In this document: positions 7,161 to 15,545 of the stretch, piece after piece
Layout: each line of letters opens with the position of its first letter
Numbering within the stretch: the stretch's first letter is position 1
DNA from: Chloroflexota bacterium
GTDB lineage: Bacteria; Chloroflexota; Dehalococcoidia; FW602-bin16
NCBI GenBank assembly: GCA_004297765.1
Contig: SCTZ01000195.1
Location: 1 to 39,630, forward strand
DNA: 39,630 nucleotides
Reading direction: 5' to 3'
Notes under the pieces: model-generated
Told to the model about the DNA's origin: nothing
Seen by the model: the letters and a program-made list of their open reading frames with translations, nothing else
The model's database searches: none
Program-made: the position numbers and the translations under genes

Positions 7161-8137
7161 CGTCTTCGAGCCATCCGACGGTCTCGGTGATCATCCCCAA
7201 CTGGAACGGCAAGCACCTATTGCCCGCTTGCCTCGATTCGCTGCGCGGCCAGACCTTCCGAGACTTCGAGACCGTGGTTGTAGACAACGGATCGAAGGAT
7301 GGCAGCGTGGAGCTCCTGCGCGAGCAGTATCCCGAGGTTCGCCTTCTAGCTCTGCCGATCAATCGTTTCTTCGCCGGCGCGGTGAACCATGGTATCAAGG
7401 AGACGCGCAGCCCGATCGTGGCTTTGCTCAACAACGATGCCGAGGCGGAACCTGCCTGGCTAGAGGCGCTGGTGCACGGTCTGGCGAATCACCCGCGTTG
7501 CGGTATGGCGGCCAGCAAGATTCTCCTGTATGATCGTCCTGACGTGTTGAACTCGGCCGGGGATTTCGTGCGGCTAGACGGCATTCCTGGCAACCGCGGT
7601 GTCTGGGAGCGGGATCTGGGTCAGTATGACGACCAGACGGACGTCTTTGGAGCGTGCGCGGGGGCGGCGGCCTATCGGCGAAGCCTATTCGATGAAATCG
7701 GCTACTTCGATGAAGAGTACCTGGCCTACTGTGAAGACGTGGATCTGAACTTCAGGGCTCGCCTGGCAGGCTTCGAGTGCGTGTTCGTTCCGGAAGCGCG
7801 GGTCCATCATCGTCTCAGCGCGACGGGAGGTGGACCCCTGGCCAGCTACTTGTGCGGACGCAATTTCATCAGGCTTGCCGCGACCAATATGCCCGGATCG
7901 CTGATTCGGCGGTACTGGCCACGGATTGTGTTGGCGCAATTGAAATTGCTGGGAGAGTCGCTGCGGCATTTTCGCGAGCCGGCGGCGCGGGCTCGCGTAC
8001 GAGGCCAGCTGGCAGGGCTCGCGAGCCTGACCTCTGTGGGGAAGAAGCGGCGCGTGGTGCAGTCTCTACGCAAGGTCCCGGACGTCCAGATCGAGGCCTT
8101 GTTGGCGGCAGCGGATCACCCGCGGTCACAGCAATGA
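7157..8137 (+). CDS. Family 2 glycosyltransferase (rhamnosyltransferase-like)
   Basis: A 326-residue GT-A fold enzyme. It shows VSVIIPNWNGKHLLPACLDSL at the start, VVDNGSKDGS for nucleotide binding, LLNNDAE in the DxD position, and the acceptor-side block CEDVDLNFRARLAGF. No strong transmembrane segment is seen, so it is probably peripheral on the inner membrane. The type is common in O-antigen and wall-polysaccharide clusters and often rhamnosyltransferase; the adjoining rmlD supports dTDP-rhamnose as donor, but that is context only. The start overlaps the rmlD stop by 4 bases. Confidence 0.88.
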   Translation: MTSSSHPTVSVIIPNWNGKHLLPACLDSLRGQTFRDFETVVVDNGSKDGSVELLREQYPEVRLLALPINRFFAGAVNHGIKETRSPIVALLNNDAEAEPAWLEALVHGLANHPRCGMAASKILLYDRPDVLNSAGDFVRLDGIPGNRGVWERDLGQYDDQTDVFGACAGAAAYRRSLFDEIGYFDEEYLAYCEDVDLNFRARLAGFECVFVPEARVHHRLSATGGGPLASYLCGRNFIRLAATNMPGSLIRRYWPRIVLAQLKLLGESLRHFREPAARARVRGQLAGLASLTSVGKKRRVVQSLRKVPDVQIEALLAAADHPRSQQ

Positions 8138-8886
8138 CGAATACTGTTGGCGTTCCTTTTCTATCCATCGTCATCCCGGCCTACAACGAGCAAAACCGCA
8201 TCGTCGGGACGCTGCACAAGATCGCTGAGTATCTCAGCCAGCAAGACTACACGGCCGAGGTGCTGGTAGTGGACGACGGCAGCGCGGATGCGACCTACCG
8301 ACGGGCCGTCGAGTTTGCAGAGGGCTCGCCCATCGTCCGGGTTCTGCGCAAGCCTCATCTGGGGAAGGGCGGCGCGGTGCGCACCGGGATGCTCGCGGCG
8401 CGTGGGGAGTTTCGCTTCCTGTGTGACGCGGATCTCTCCATGCCGATCAGTGAGGTGCACAAATTCCTTCCGCCCGAGCGTGGCAGCGTCGATGTCGCGA
8501 TCGGATCGCGGGAGGCGACCGGCGCGCATCGACACGACGAGCCCGGCTATCGCCACCTGATGGGACGTGTCTTCAATATGGTCGTTCGCTCTCTGGTCAT
8601 AGGTGGCTTCCGGGACACGCAGTGTGGCTTCAAGTGCTTCCGTGGCCAGGTCGCCGAAGATCTGTTCCAGCTCCAGCGGAGCGTTGGTTTTGGCTTCGAC
8701 GTGGAGATCCTCTTTCTGGCCAGTCGTCTGAAGTATCGTGTGGAGGAGGTCCCGATCGATTGGTATCATGTGGGAGAAAGCAAAGTCCGGCCCGTGACGG
8801 ACGCTTTCCAGATGTTTCGTGAGGCGACCACGGTGCGGCTGAACGATATCTTGGGACGCTATGATTACAGTCGGTGTCGAAAATGA
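8134..8886 (+). CDS. Polyprenyl/dolichyl-phosphate beta-glucosyltransferase-like GT2 (ALG5 type)
   Basis: A 250-residue GT2. It has SIVIPAYNEQNRI, VVDDGSADAT, the catalytic CDADLSMP, TQCGFKCF and VEEVPIDWYHVGESKV, in the order found in ALG5/DPG-synthase proteins. The family loads a hexose from UDP- or GDP-sugar onto a polyprenyl phosphate at the cytoplasmic membrane face. It has no transmembrane segment of its own. A longer frame opens at 7777, but the ATG at 8134 overlaps the previous stop (ATGA) and is exactly where the GT2 fold begins. The lipid-linked sugar would suit the GT-C-like protein encoded next. Confidence 0.87.
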   Translation: MTNTVGVPFLSIVIPAYNEQNRIVGTLHKIAEYLSQQDYTAEVLVVDDGSADATYRRAVEFAEGSPIVRVLRKPHLGKGGAVRTGMLAARGEFRFLCDADLSMPISEVHKFLPPERGSVDVAIGSREATGAHRHDEPGYRHLMGRVFNMVVRSLVIGGFRDTQCGFKCFRGQVAEDLFQLQRSVGFGFDVEILFLASRLKYRVEEVPIDWYHVGESKVRPVTDAFQMFREATTVRLNDILGRYDYSRCRK

Positions 8887-10283
8887 TCGTGTCCTGGTGG
8901 CCGCGGACGAGTTGGCCGATCGTGCCCGCGCTGCTGATCTACCTGGTACTGGCTTCCTCCTTTGCCCTGAGGACGCCGCTCTGGCAGGTCCCTGACGAAC
9001 CGGCCCACTTCAACTACGTGCGGTCTCTGGTGGATCAGGGCGCCTTGCCCGTACTGAAGCCCGGAGACTACGACCAGGACTACCTGGAGCGCCTGAAGTC
9101 CGCCAGGTTTCCATCCGACATGTCCATCGATGGCGTCCGCTACGAGTCTCACCAGCCACCTCTCTATTACTCCCTGGTAGCGCCGGTCTACGCGCTGGTG
9201 CGCGACGCTGCGCCGCAGACTCAGGTCTATGCGCTGCGGCTGGCGACGGTCGCCATAGGGATACTCTTGCTTGTGTTAGCGTTTGCGCTGGTGCGAACGA
9301 TCTTTCCCGGCGACAATCTGCTGGCCCTGACGGTTCCGGCCATCGTCGCCGCTGTGCCGCAGCACCTGGCCATGACCGCCGCTGTCAACAACGACATCCT
9401 GTCCGAGATCGTTATGACGGCGGTGCTGCTGGGCTTGGTGAGACTGATCCTGTTCTGGACGTCCCCCGCTGGGTACGTTGCTTCCGCTACAGGAACCGGC
9501 CGAGAGGTAGAAAGTGCACGCTGGTCCGAGAGGCCGGCCGTACAGGGCATGGGACTCGGAGTTCTGATCGGTCTGGTGCTTCTGACCAAGACTACCGCGT
9601 ACGGCAGCCTCCCCCTGGTGGTGGCGGCTCTGGTCGGACTGATCTGGTGGCGCCGGCACACGGGCCGAGACTGGCGTCCGATCGTAGAAGTGGGCATTGT
9701 CGCGGCGTGCGTGGCCGTGGTCGTCGCGGGCTGGTGGTTTGTGCGAAACGCGGCGGTATACGGTCCGATGGATGTGACAGGGCTGGGCCGGCATGCGGAG
9801 GTTGTCGTGGGACAGCCGAGGACGGGCGCGCTCGGGCTGTCTGGTGTGGCACAACTCGCCATGACGCTGTTTCATAGCTTCTGGGTGCAACTGGGCTGGA
9901 TGGCTGTTCCGGCGGAAGACAGCGTGTACGGGGCTCTGCTGGTAGTCAGCCTCCTGGCGGCCCTCGGCACTCTTCTGTATCTCCTTGGATTACGCAGGCA
10001 TTCGGTCCTGCCTGCCCGCCGCCAGAAAGCGGTCCTGCTTCTGCTGGCCGGCGCCGTGTTAGTCACGGTCGGCGAGCTGGCATACTATAACCTCACGTTT
10101 CTCCAGCCGCAGGGGCGCTATCTCTTCCCGGCGCTGGTGCCGCTGATCATCTTCTTCGTGCTGGGACTCAGAGAGCTTCTCGCGGCTCGCCACACCCAGA
10201 TCACCTTCGCTTTGCTCATCGTCGCGTTGCTGTTGCTGGACGTGTGGGCGCTGCATAAGTACCTACCGTACCTGGCGCGTTGA
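8874..10283 (+). CDS. Multi-pass GT-C-like membrane protein (DUF2142/PMT-like)
   Basis: A 469-residue integral membrane protein with roughly ten hydrophobic helices. After the first helix comes an external loop containing QVPDEPAHFNYVRSL and, further on, SHQPPLYYSL. The Asp-Glu-Pro-x-His motif is typical of GT-C enzymes and DUF2142 relatives that take sugar from polyprenyl-phosphate carriers outside the membrane. The start is a GTG at 8874, 13 bases inside the preceding gene, or the ATG at 8883. Last gene of the rmlD operon. The acceptor is unknown; a cell-wall polysaccharide is the plain guess. Confidence 0.8.
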   Translation: MSKMIVSWWPRTSWPIVPALLIYLVLASSFALRTPLWQVPDEPAHFNYVRSLVDQGALPVLKPGDYDQDYLERLKSARFPSDMSIDGVRYESHQPPLYYSLVAPVYALVRDAAPQTQVYALRLATVAIGILLLVLAFALVRTIFPGDNLLALTVPAIVAAVPQHLAMTAAVNNDILSEIVMTAVLLGLVRLILFWTSPAGYVASATGTGREVESARWSERPAVQGMGLGVLIGLVLLTKTTAYGSLPLVVAALVGLIWWRRHTGRDWRPIVEVGIVAACVAVVVAGWWFVRNAAVYGPMDVTGLGRHAEVVVGQPRTGALGLSGVAQLAMTLFHSFWVQLGWMAVPAEDSVYGALLVVSLLAALGTLLYLLGLRRHSVLPARRQKAVLLLLAGAVLVTVGELAYYNLTFLQPQGRYLFPALVPLIIFFVLGLRELLAARHTQITFALLIVALLLLDVWALHKYLPYLAR

Positions 10284-10328
10284 GGTCCTAGTACTACAAC
10301 GTCACTTCCTGTTTGAGCGCTTATCTTT

Positions 10329-10425
10329 GTCATTCTGACTCGCCTGAGGCGAGGAAGAATCCTGACCCTCTGCCGCACGAATGGCGAGGGACGCGGATTC
10401 CTCGGCGTGCGCGCCTCGGAATGAC
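10329..10425. repeat. Dispersed GTCATTCTGA...TCGGAATGAC element, copy 1 (divergent)
   Basis: The ends GTCATTCTGA and TCGGAATGAC are inverted repeats, and each arm contains a short GAGG...GAAGAATCC-type block. It belongs to the same family as 22790-22907 and 33675-33804 but is shorter and more diverged. Confidence 0.7.
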
Positions 10426-10524
10426 AGGGAAGAGCCAACGCTAGGTAAGGCAGCAAGCCGGAACTCACGTTGTAGATCTAGTTCGTCGTCGAATGCGGCG
10501 AGTCATCGGCCTTCTTCGTGACAT

Positions 10525-10557
10525 AGACCGCCGCGGTTTCCGAAACCGCGGCGGTCT
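10525..10557. repeat. 33-bp REP-like palindrome, copy 2
   Basis: A perfect palindrome with 16-base arms starting AGACCGCCGCGGTTTC and one central base. It differs from copy 1 (1513-1545) by one base. It lies 13 bases after the PBP stop, so it may protect or end that transcript, but no T-run follows in either direction. Confidence 0.75.
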
Positions 10558-10569
10558 GGTAGATATGCT

Positions 10570-13431
10570 CTACTGGGACGACTGGTTTTGCACCTTCGCC
10601 ACGTTGTACGTACCATCGGAGTACTGGATGACTTGGTAGACCCCGTCGGGATGCTGCTCCGGGTATTCGCGCACCTTGACGGGTGGCTGCGTCGATATCG
10701 CTGGCGAAGGCGGCGCCGGCAGTGATGCTGCGGGCTGCGGAGAGCCCGCTGGCTGTGTTGGCGCTGGCGATTGCGATGGCTCCGGTGACTGGGAAGGAGC
10801 CAGTGACTCTGCTGGTGCCGGCAGTTGAGAAGGTGCCGGTGACTGTGAAGGCGCTGGCGATTGGGAAGCTGCTGGTGATTGCGAAGGTTGTGGTGACTGC
10901 GACGGTGCCGGTGACTGGGAGGGGACCGGTGTTGGCACAGGACCGCTGCCAGCGGGTTTTGTGGAGCCCGGAATCGGCTGACCGTTCGCGTCAAGCTTGG
11001 TGATCTCGAATGCCCCGTCGGACCATTGGGTGACCCAGTACAGCCCATCGGAGTGTTGCTCCGGGTACTCGCGCACCTTGGTGCGCGGGGGGGCGGGGGG
11101 AGGTGGCACGGGCAGCTTTGCGCGGTTGACGCCGGGCTGAAGGAGAGATGGTGGGGGCCAATTGGCCTTCTGAGATGCTGGCTCAATCACCATCTGGGTA
11201 GTGGGATCGATCTTCTTTGATTGGTACTCTCCATCAGACCATTCGATAACCATGTACAGTCCATCGGCACGCTGCTCCGGGTAGTCACGCACCTTCTGTT
11301 TCAGGACCCCTGGCTCCCGGATGGTGTGGCCGGGTCCAGGAGAATAGGCCAACGGTCCTCGCAGGTTGGCACCTTCCGGAAGCCACTCCCGTACTATGTC
11401 GGTGCAGCCCGGCCCCTTCTCTTCGGGCTCGCAGACATCGCGATAGACCATGCCGTCCGGACGATCGTACCATTCGACAGGTTGGTCTTTCAGGGCTCCC
11501 TCCATGAAATCGTGCCAGATCCAGCCCGCGGTGCGCGCGCTGGTGAGCGATTTCATGGGGTCCCCGTTTGCGTTACCCACCCAGACTCCAGTGGTGAGCT
11601 GGGGAGTAAAGCCAACGGTCCAGACGTCCCGGAAGTCATCGGTGGTGCCGGTCTTAACCGCTCCTAGCCGCGTATCCAGGTTGAGCGGACTGTCCATGCC
11701 GAAGGACGGAATCCGCGAGATGCCGTCCGACATCACGCTTATGACCTGGTAGACCAGACGCGCATCAAAGAGCCGCTGCGGCTGGCTGGGAGTGAACTCC
11801 TCTAGCACCTGTCCGCGTCCGTCGACCACCTTGAGGATCGCGGTGGGCTCGCGGCGCTCCCCCATTGTGGCCAGAACCGTGTAGGCGCTGGTTAGCTCGA
11901 CCAGCTTCACTTCCCCTCCCCCGATGGCGATAGCCAGGCCCAGATTCGGTCGTCCGGTGAACGTCGAGATGCCCATACGCTCAGCGTTCTTGATGAAAGC
12001 CGGAAGCCCTACGTCCTGGAGCGTACGGACGGCAGGTAGGTTCAGCGACTGCCCCAGGGCCTGGCGGATGGTGACGGGTCCGCGGAACTTGAAGTCCCAG
12101 TTGACCGGTTTCCAGATCTGTCCGAACTCGCCGATGAAGGTGGTTCGAACGTCCTGCACGACGGTGGCCGGGCTGTAGCCTTTTTCGAAGGCCGTGATGT
12201 AGACGATAGGCTTGATAGAGCTGCCCGGCTGCCGTTCGGCGACGGCGACGTTGACCTCACCGCTGATCTGGGGATCGTTGAAGTTGACGCTGCCCACCAT
12301 GGTCAGGATCTCGCCTGTCTTCGGGCTGATAGCGACGACGGCAGCGTTGTGGGCGTTAAGGTCCTCGAACTCCTTTACGCGCTGCTGGGCGATAGCCTGG
12401 GCCATGTCCTGAAGCCGAATGTCGAGTGTAGTGGTCACCTGCAGCCCTCCCGTGTAGAGGACCTCCGGACCGTACTTCTCCTCCAGTAGATCGCGCACGT
12501 AGTTGACGAAGTGTGGTGCCAGGGTGGTTTGTGTCTGCTGCTCTGCGAGTTGCAGCGGCTCTTGATCCGCGGCCTTGGCCTGCTCGGGAGCCAGAAACCC
12601 GGATTTCACCATTCTATCCAGCACGTAGCGCTGGCGTGTCTTGGCGGCGTCCAGGTTGGTGTGCGGGTTGTAGGCGGAAGGCGCCTGGGGCAGTCCGGCT
12701 AGCAGCGCGGCCTCCGCCAGGGTCAGCTCGGAGGATCTCTTCCCGAAGTAGGCTTCCGCCGCGGCCTCCACGCCATAGGCGCGATTGCCGTAATACACCT
12801 CGTTGAGATACATCTCGATGATCTGGTTCTTGCTGTATTGCCGCGTGACCAGATAGGCCAGCACCACCTCCTTCAGCTTGCGAGAGACCGTTTGCCGTCC
12901 GCGCTCCTCCTCACCCATGAGCGTGTTGCGCACCAACTGCTGAGTGATTGTGCTGGCTCCGCTGACGATTCCTCTCTCGCGCAGGTTGTCGAAGACAGCT
13001 CGTGCGATGCCCCGGACGTCGAAGCCGGGGTTGGAAAAGAAAGTCGGGTCCTCGGCGGCCACGGTGGCGACGATCAGATCCTGGGGCAACTGGTCCAGGC
13101 TGACCAGACTGCGATTGCCGCCGGCGGGGTCCGTGATCTCGCTGAGCAAGACGCCGTTGCGATCGAAGATCTTAGTGGTCAAAAAGACTTCGCGGTCATT
13201 CAAGTTCTCCGGAGACGGCAGTTGTCGCATGTAGCTATCGTAAGCCTGGACGGCGGTGGTATAGCTGGCGAGGGCGCTCCAAAGCACGACGGCCGCGAAG
13301 GCTAGAGTGAGAGGCCCATGCAGAAAGAGCCTTGCCGGTCGTATTCTGAGGCTCCTTCGACGACGCGGACCGTGCCGCGGTGGTAGACTCTGGTTAGACG
13401 TGTTTTCGCTGTTGGGCGGTGTTGTCTGCAT
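10570..13431 (-). CDS. Class A penicillin-binding protein (PBP1A type) with C-terminal WSDG repeats
   Basis: A 953-residue bifunctional peptidoglycan synthase. It has a basic cytoplasmic N-terminus, one membrane anchor (about 36-60), and a transglycosylase domain with catalytic Glu127 in AAEDPTFF and GASTITQQLVRN at 158-169. The transpeptidase has SSIK (404-407), SLN (462-464) and KTGT (593-596). It polymerises lipid II glycan and cross-links stem peptides outside the membrane. After about 700 comes an unusual tail: three 30-residue repeats at 713-742, 785-814 and 919-948, each with KVR(E/D)YPEQ..DG.Y...(W/Y)SDG. The last two are joined by a 104-residue Pro/Ser/Gln linker. The ATG at 13431 follows GGAGGG at 11-base spacing. 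Confidence 0.93.
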   Translation of the reverse strand: MQTTPPNSENTSNQSLPPRHGPRRRRSLRIRPARLFLHGPLTLAFAAVVLWSALASYTTAVQAYDSYMRQLPSPENLNDREVFLTTKIFDRNGVLLSEITDPAGGNRSLVSLDQLPQDLIVATVAAEDPTFFSNPGFDVRGIARAVFDNLRERGIVSGASTITQQLVRNTLMGEEERGRQTVSRKLKEVVLAYLVTRQYSKNQIIEMYLNEVYYGNRAYGVEAAAEAYFGKRSSELTLAEAALLAGLPQAPSAYNPHTNLDAAKTRQRYVLDRMVKSGFLAPEQAKAADQEPLQLAEQQTQTTLAPHFVNYVRDLLEEKYGPEVLYTGGLQVTTTLDIRLQDMAQAIAQQRVKEFEDLNAHNAAVVAISPKTGEILTMVGSVNFNDPQISGEVNVAVAERQPGSSIKPIVYITAFEKGYSPATVVQDVRTTFIGEFGQIWKPVNWDFKFRGPVTIRQALGQSLNLPAVRTLQDVGLPAFIKNAERMGISTFTGRPNLGLAIAIGGGEVKLVELTSAYTVLATMGERREPTAILKVVDGRGQVLEEFTPSQPQRLFDARLVYQVISVMSDGISRIPSFGMDSPLNLDTRLGAVKTGTTDDFRDVWTVGFTPQLTTGVWVGNANGDPMKSLTSARTAGWIWHDFMEGALKDQPVEWYDRPDGMVYRDVCEPEEKGPGCTDIVREWLPEGANLRGPLAYSPGPGHTIREPGVLKQKVRDYPEQRADGLYMVIEWSDGEYQSKKIDPTTQMVIEPASQKANWPPPSLLQPGVNRAKLPVPPPPAPPRTKVREYPEQHSDGLYWVTQWSDGAFEITKLDANGQPIPGSTKPAGSGPVPTPVPSQSPAPSQSPQPSQSPAASQSPAPSQSPAPSQLPAPAESLAPSQSPEPSQSPAPTQPAGSPQPAASLPAPPSPAISTQPPVKVREYPEQHPDGVYQVIQYSDGTYNVAKVQNQSSQ

Positions 13432-13758
13432 GTGGTGAGTGTCCCTCCGTAAATCCCGTGAGTCCAGAACGCAAAAAGCATGCCAGTAGCTCGCTTGGCG
13501 TGGTGTTGATCAAGAGATCCGTGTTATGTCCGGACCTCCCAAATCGACGACCTGCTCGGAACGGCAACATCGGCAGGGGGGCTGCCATGCAGTAGAGCAG
13601 CAGGCTCGGAAAACCGCCATAAATGGCCTCGAGAATCGGCATAGTGCTGAATAGGGGACTAGTCCCTTGTCGCCTGTTTGTTGACAACCACGCTGAGCCT
13701 TATGTATCATACGCGCCGAACCGCAAGTGATGTCGTCTACCGGAGGGGAACCAAGAAG
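13432..13758. other. Divergent intergenic region between the PBP and HELVH genes
   Basis: A promoter for the plus-strand gene is clear at 13681-13710. I found no convincing promoter for the PBP gene and no coding frame that looks genuine. Confidence 0.4.
13681..13710 (+). promoter_or_regulatory. Promoter for the HELVH gene
   Basis: A perfect TTGACA (13681-13686) and TATCAT (13705-13710) are separated by 18 bp. Its position rules out the longer reading frame that opens at 13678. Confidence 0.65.
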
Positions 13759-14277
13759 ATGCAGAGTCCGGCAGGTGGATGGCTTTCGATCTCCTCTGAG
13801 CGCGGCGATGACTGGCTTGCAGAGCAGCTCGAAAACCTCTGGGAGGATCGCTTCCAAGATACCCCCCGCGTCAACAACGTCGAGATCTACTTTGCGCGAC
13901 CCTGGAAGACCAGGCTGGGCGTTATCTCTCTCATCGGCAACGGGCACCAGACCTCCATTCGCATCAATAGCCTGCTGTGTGATTCCCAGGTCCCAGATGA
14001 AATCTGCATCGTCACTGTGGCCCACGAGTTGGTCCATTATGCGCACGGCTTTGGCTCGCCTCTTCCGCGGAAGTTTGCGCACCCTCATCAAGGTAACGTT
14101 GTCTCTCGAGAGCTTGTACTCCGAGGCTTGTCGCGTGAGTTACAGTACTACCGCGATTGGATAGCCGATAACTGGTACCCCTTCTACTACTCGCAGATGG
14201 GACATCGCCGCGGGCGCGGCCACTTGCGCGACGTCCATCGTCAACCACATGCGCGTTCAGCTGCTTGCCATACCTAG
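13759..14277 (+). CDS. Small HELVH zinc-metallopeptidase-like protein
   Basis: A 172-residue soluble protein. VAHELVHYAHG gives an HExxH zinc site at H89-E-L-V-H93, and candidate third ligands follow at H108 and H110 (FAHPHQG). The region before it, IRINSLLCDSQVPDE, resembles the strand preceding the zinc helix in SprT/M48-like minimal proteases. I cannot name the family. There is no signal peptide, so action is probably cytosolic. The ATG at 13759 is chosen because GGAGGGG stands 11 bases before it and the promoter lies between it and the earlier Met. The last 20 residues are low-complexity Arg/His and may not be conserved. The gene is a single unit facing away from the PBP. Confidence 0.6.
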   Translation: MQSPAGGWLSISSERGDDWLAEQLENLWEDRFQDTPRVNNVEIYFARPWKTRLGVISLIGNGHQTSIRINSLLCDSQVPDEICIVTVAHELVHYAHGFGSPLPRKFAHPHQGNVVSRELVLRGLSRELQYYRDWIADNWYPFYYSQMGHRRGRGHLRDVHRQPHARSAACHT

Positions 14278-14680
14278 CCGTCGTTCCTCTCCAGAGGGTG
14301 TCTGATAAGGCGGTCCGCCCTTCCCAGTCCCCAGGGCACATGCAATGTGCCCCTACATCGCGCCCCCTGTAGGGGCACATTGCATGTGCCCTGGGGGGAG
14401 GCTTGGCGCCTGCCCAAAACGAGCCATATTTCGCCTGTCTTTTCAGACACCTTCTATAGCAATTCACACACGTGCTTGAGAGTCGAGCTCGCACGCTCGA
14501 TCATCTGTCGGCTCTGCCAGTGGATGCAGGGTGTATTGATGTGATGGTTAGAGCGGGGCGTGCCATAATCTTCCTCTCTGATGACCGCCTCTCACCATGC
14601 TCTATCGCGGCGCGGCCTGCCTCCATGACCGAGCGAATGATACATTGGTCCTAATTCAGCTACAGACGGACATCTAAGCG
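14278..14680. other. Intergenic region with MITE-like element
   Basis: This stretch contains the element at 14297-14451. The remainder has only short frames without ribosome sites. Confidence 0.5.
14297..14451. repeat. 155-bp nested inverted-repeat element (MITE-like)
   Basis: Outer ends GGTGTCTGA (14297-14305) and TCAGACACC (14443-14451) are inverted repeats. Inside, bases 14329-14357 and 14368-14396 form a perfect 29-bp inverted repeat around a 10-base loop. The outer GGTGTCTGA ends look like transposase-recognised termini, but no transposase or clear target duplication is visible. Confidence 0.7.
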
Positions 14681-14709
14681 TTGACACGCCAGGTGAGATG
14701 TGCTATATT
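14681..14709 (+). promoter_or_regulatory. Strong promoter for the KGG-repeat gene
   Basis: TTGACA (14681-14686) and TATATT (14704-14709) are exactly 17 bp apart, one of the best sigma-70 matches in the window. Transcription would start near 14716. Confidence 0.75.
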
Positions 14710-14772
14710 GCCCGTTGAGGAAGGCGGGGAGGCGACGATGCGGCCTCTCACTTGTGCAAAGAAGGAGGAGAC

Positions 14773-15111
14773 ATGACCAAGAAGGGCGAGACCCAGGAGA
14801 TGACCGTCCGCGAGGCTGGTCGGAAGGGAGGCCGGGTGGTTCGGGACAAGTACGGCCCGGCGTTCTATTCCGAGATTGGGCGCAAAGGCGGCCAGGCAGT
14901 AGCGCAGGCCAAGAGCCCCGAGTTCTATTCCATGATTGGCAAGAAAGGCGGCGAGGCAGTGCGGGCCAAGCACGGCTCCAGCTTCTATGCGGAAATCGGC
15001 AAGAAGGGTGGTCAGGCTGTCAAGGCCAAGCACGGGCCGGAGTACTACTCTCGGATTGGCAAAAAGGGTGGCGAGGCTGTCAAACGAGGCAAGACGCCAG
15101 CTTCCGCGTAG
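14773..15111 (+). CDS. KGG-repeat stress protein (LEA group 1 / GsiB-like)
   Basis: A small 112-residue hydrophilic protein built from four roughly 20-residue repeats. Each has an aromatic (F/Y)Y..IG segment followed by (K/R)KGG.AV; a further RKGG marks the N-terminal unit. The layout matches the KGG-motif family of GsiB/YciG and plant Em proteins, which are intrinsically disordered and accumulate during desiccation, heat or stationary phase. It contains no cysteine. The ATG at 14773 has AAGGAGG five bases upstream; an earlier in-frame ATG at 14752 would remove that site. Single gene with a strong promoter and a hairpin after it, as expected for an abundant protein. Confidence 0.88.
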   Translation: MTKKGETQEMTVREAGRKGGRVVRDKYGPAFYSEIGRKGGQAVAQAKSPEFYSMIGKKGGEAVRAKHGSSFYAEIGKKGGQAVKAKHGPEYYSRIGKKGGEAVKRGKTPASA

Positions 15112-15164
15112 GTACTACCTGGCCGAACTGTCCATAAGACAGCGCGAGAGCTCGATTAGTTGTG

Positions 15165-15194
15165 GAAGACCCCGGAGCATGCTCCGGGGTCTTC
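15165..15194. terminator. 30-bp palindrome downstream of the KGG gene
   Basis: A perfect palindrome beginning GAAGACCCCGGAGC lies 54 bases after the stop. It would fold to a stable GC-rich hairpin. The tail has only scattered Ts (TCTTCT), so it is a probable but not ideal terminator. Confidence 0.6.
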
Positions 15195-15217
15195 TGGGCT
15201 ATAGTACCAATGTGCTA

Positions 15218-15246
15218 TTGCCGTCGAGCCGGGACCGACGTACACT
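15218..15246 (+). promoter_or_regulatory. Promoter candidate for the small membrane protein
   Basis: TTGCCG (15218-15223) and TACACT (15241-15246) are 17 bp apart, about 70 bases before the ATG at 15315. Confidence 0.4.
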
Positions 15247-15314
15247 ATGATGGTTGATGATGGTTGGCGTTGCTCTGTGATCCCTGACTATCTGCCGGGA
15301 GGTATGCTGAAGGG

Positions 15315-15512
15315 ATGGTCTCGTCCGATGGACCGCGTAGCCGACATGTACGGCTCATCTGCTATGTTCTGGTTTCGTTTCTGCTGGCCGTCGCCGTCTA
15401 CAGCTTCTTTGGCTTTGCTCGCTCCCAGGCTATCGCCTATTCTGTCTCGACCTACGTTCTCCTGAACCTGCTCAACTTCCGCAGAGTCCTCGCGCGGAGC
15501 GCCTCGGAGTAG
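15315..15512 (+). CDS. Small hypothetical membrane protein
   Basis: A 65-residue frame with a basic N-terminus and two hydrophobic stretches (about 14-33 and 39-54), then a basic end (FRRVLARSASE). The pattern fits a small hairpin membrane protein with both ends inside. GGGAGG lies about 12 bases before the ATG and GAAGGG directly before it. It is convergent with the gene ending at 15546. No family is recognised. An alternative frame from 15250 is less hydrophobic and less protein-like. Confidence 0.45.
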   Translation: MVSSDGPRSRHVRLICYVLVSFLLAVAVYSFFGFARSQAIAYSVSTYVLLNLLNFRRVLARSASE

Positions 15513-15545
15513 TCCCGACACCCTCGAGGGGCGTGAAGCGTGTGC

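Larger units (their letters stand above)
10284..10569. other. Convergent intergenic region filled by two repeats
   Basis: Between the stops of the membrane-protein gene and the PBP gene there is no coding frame of note. It holds a 97-bp dispersed element (10329-10425) and a 33-bp palindrome (10525-10557). Confidence 0.6.

Noticed and set aside
13394..13687. Small hydrophobic protein upstream of the PBP
   Set aside because: It overlaps the PBP start, has no ribosome site and ends in low-quality sequence.
15250..15465. A 72-codon frame starting before the small membrane protein
   Set aside because: The translation has no coherent hydrophobic or helical pattern, whereas the frame starting at 15315 does.
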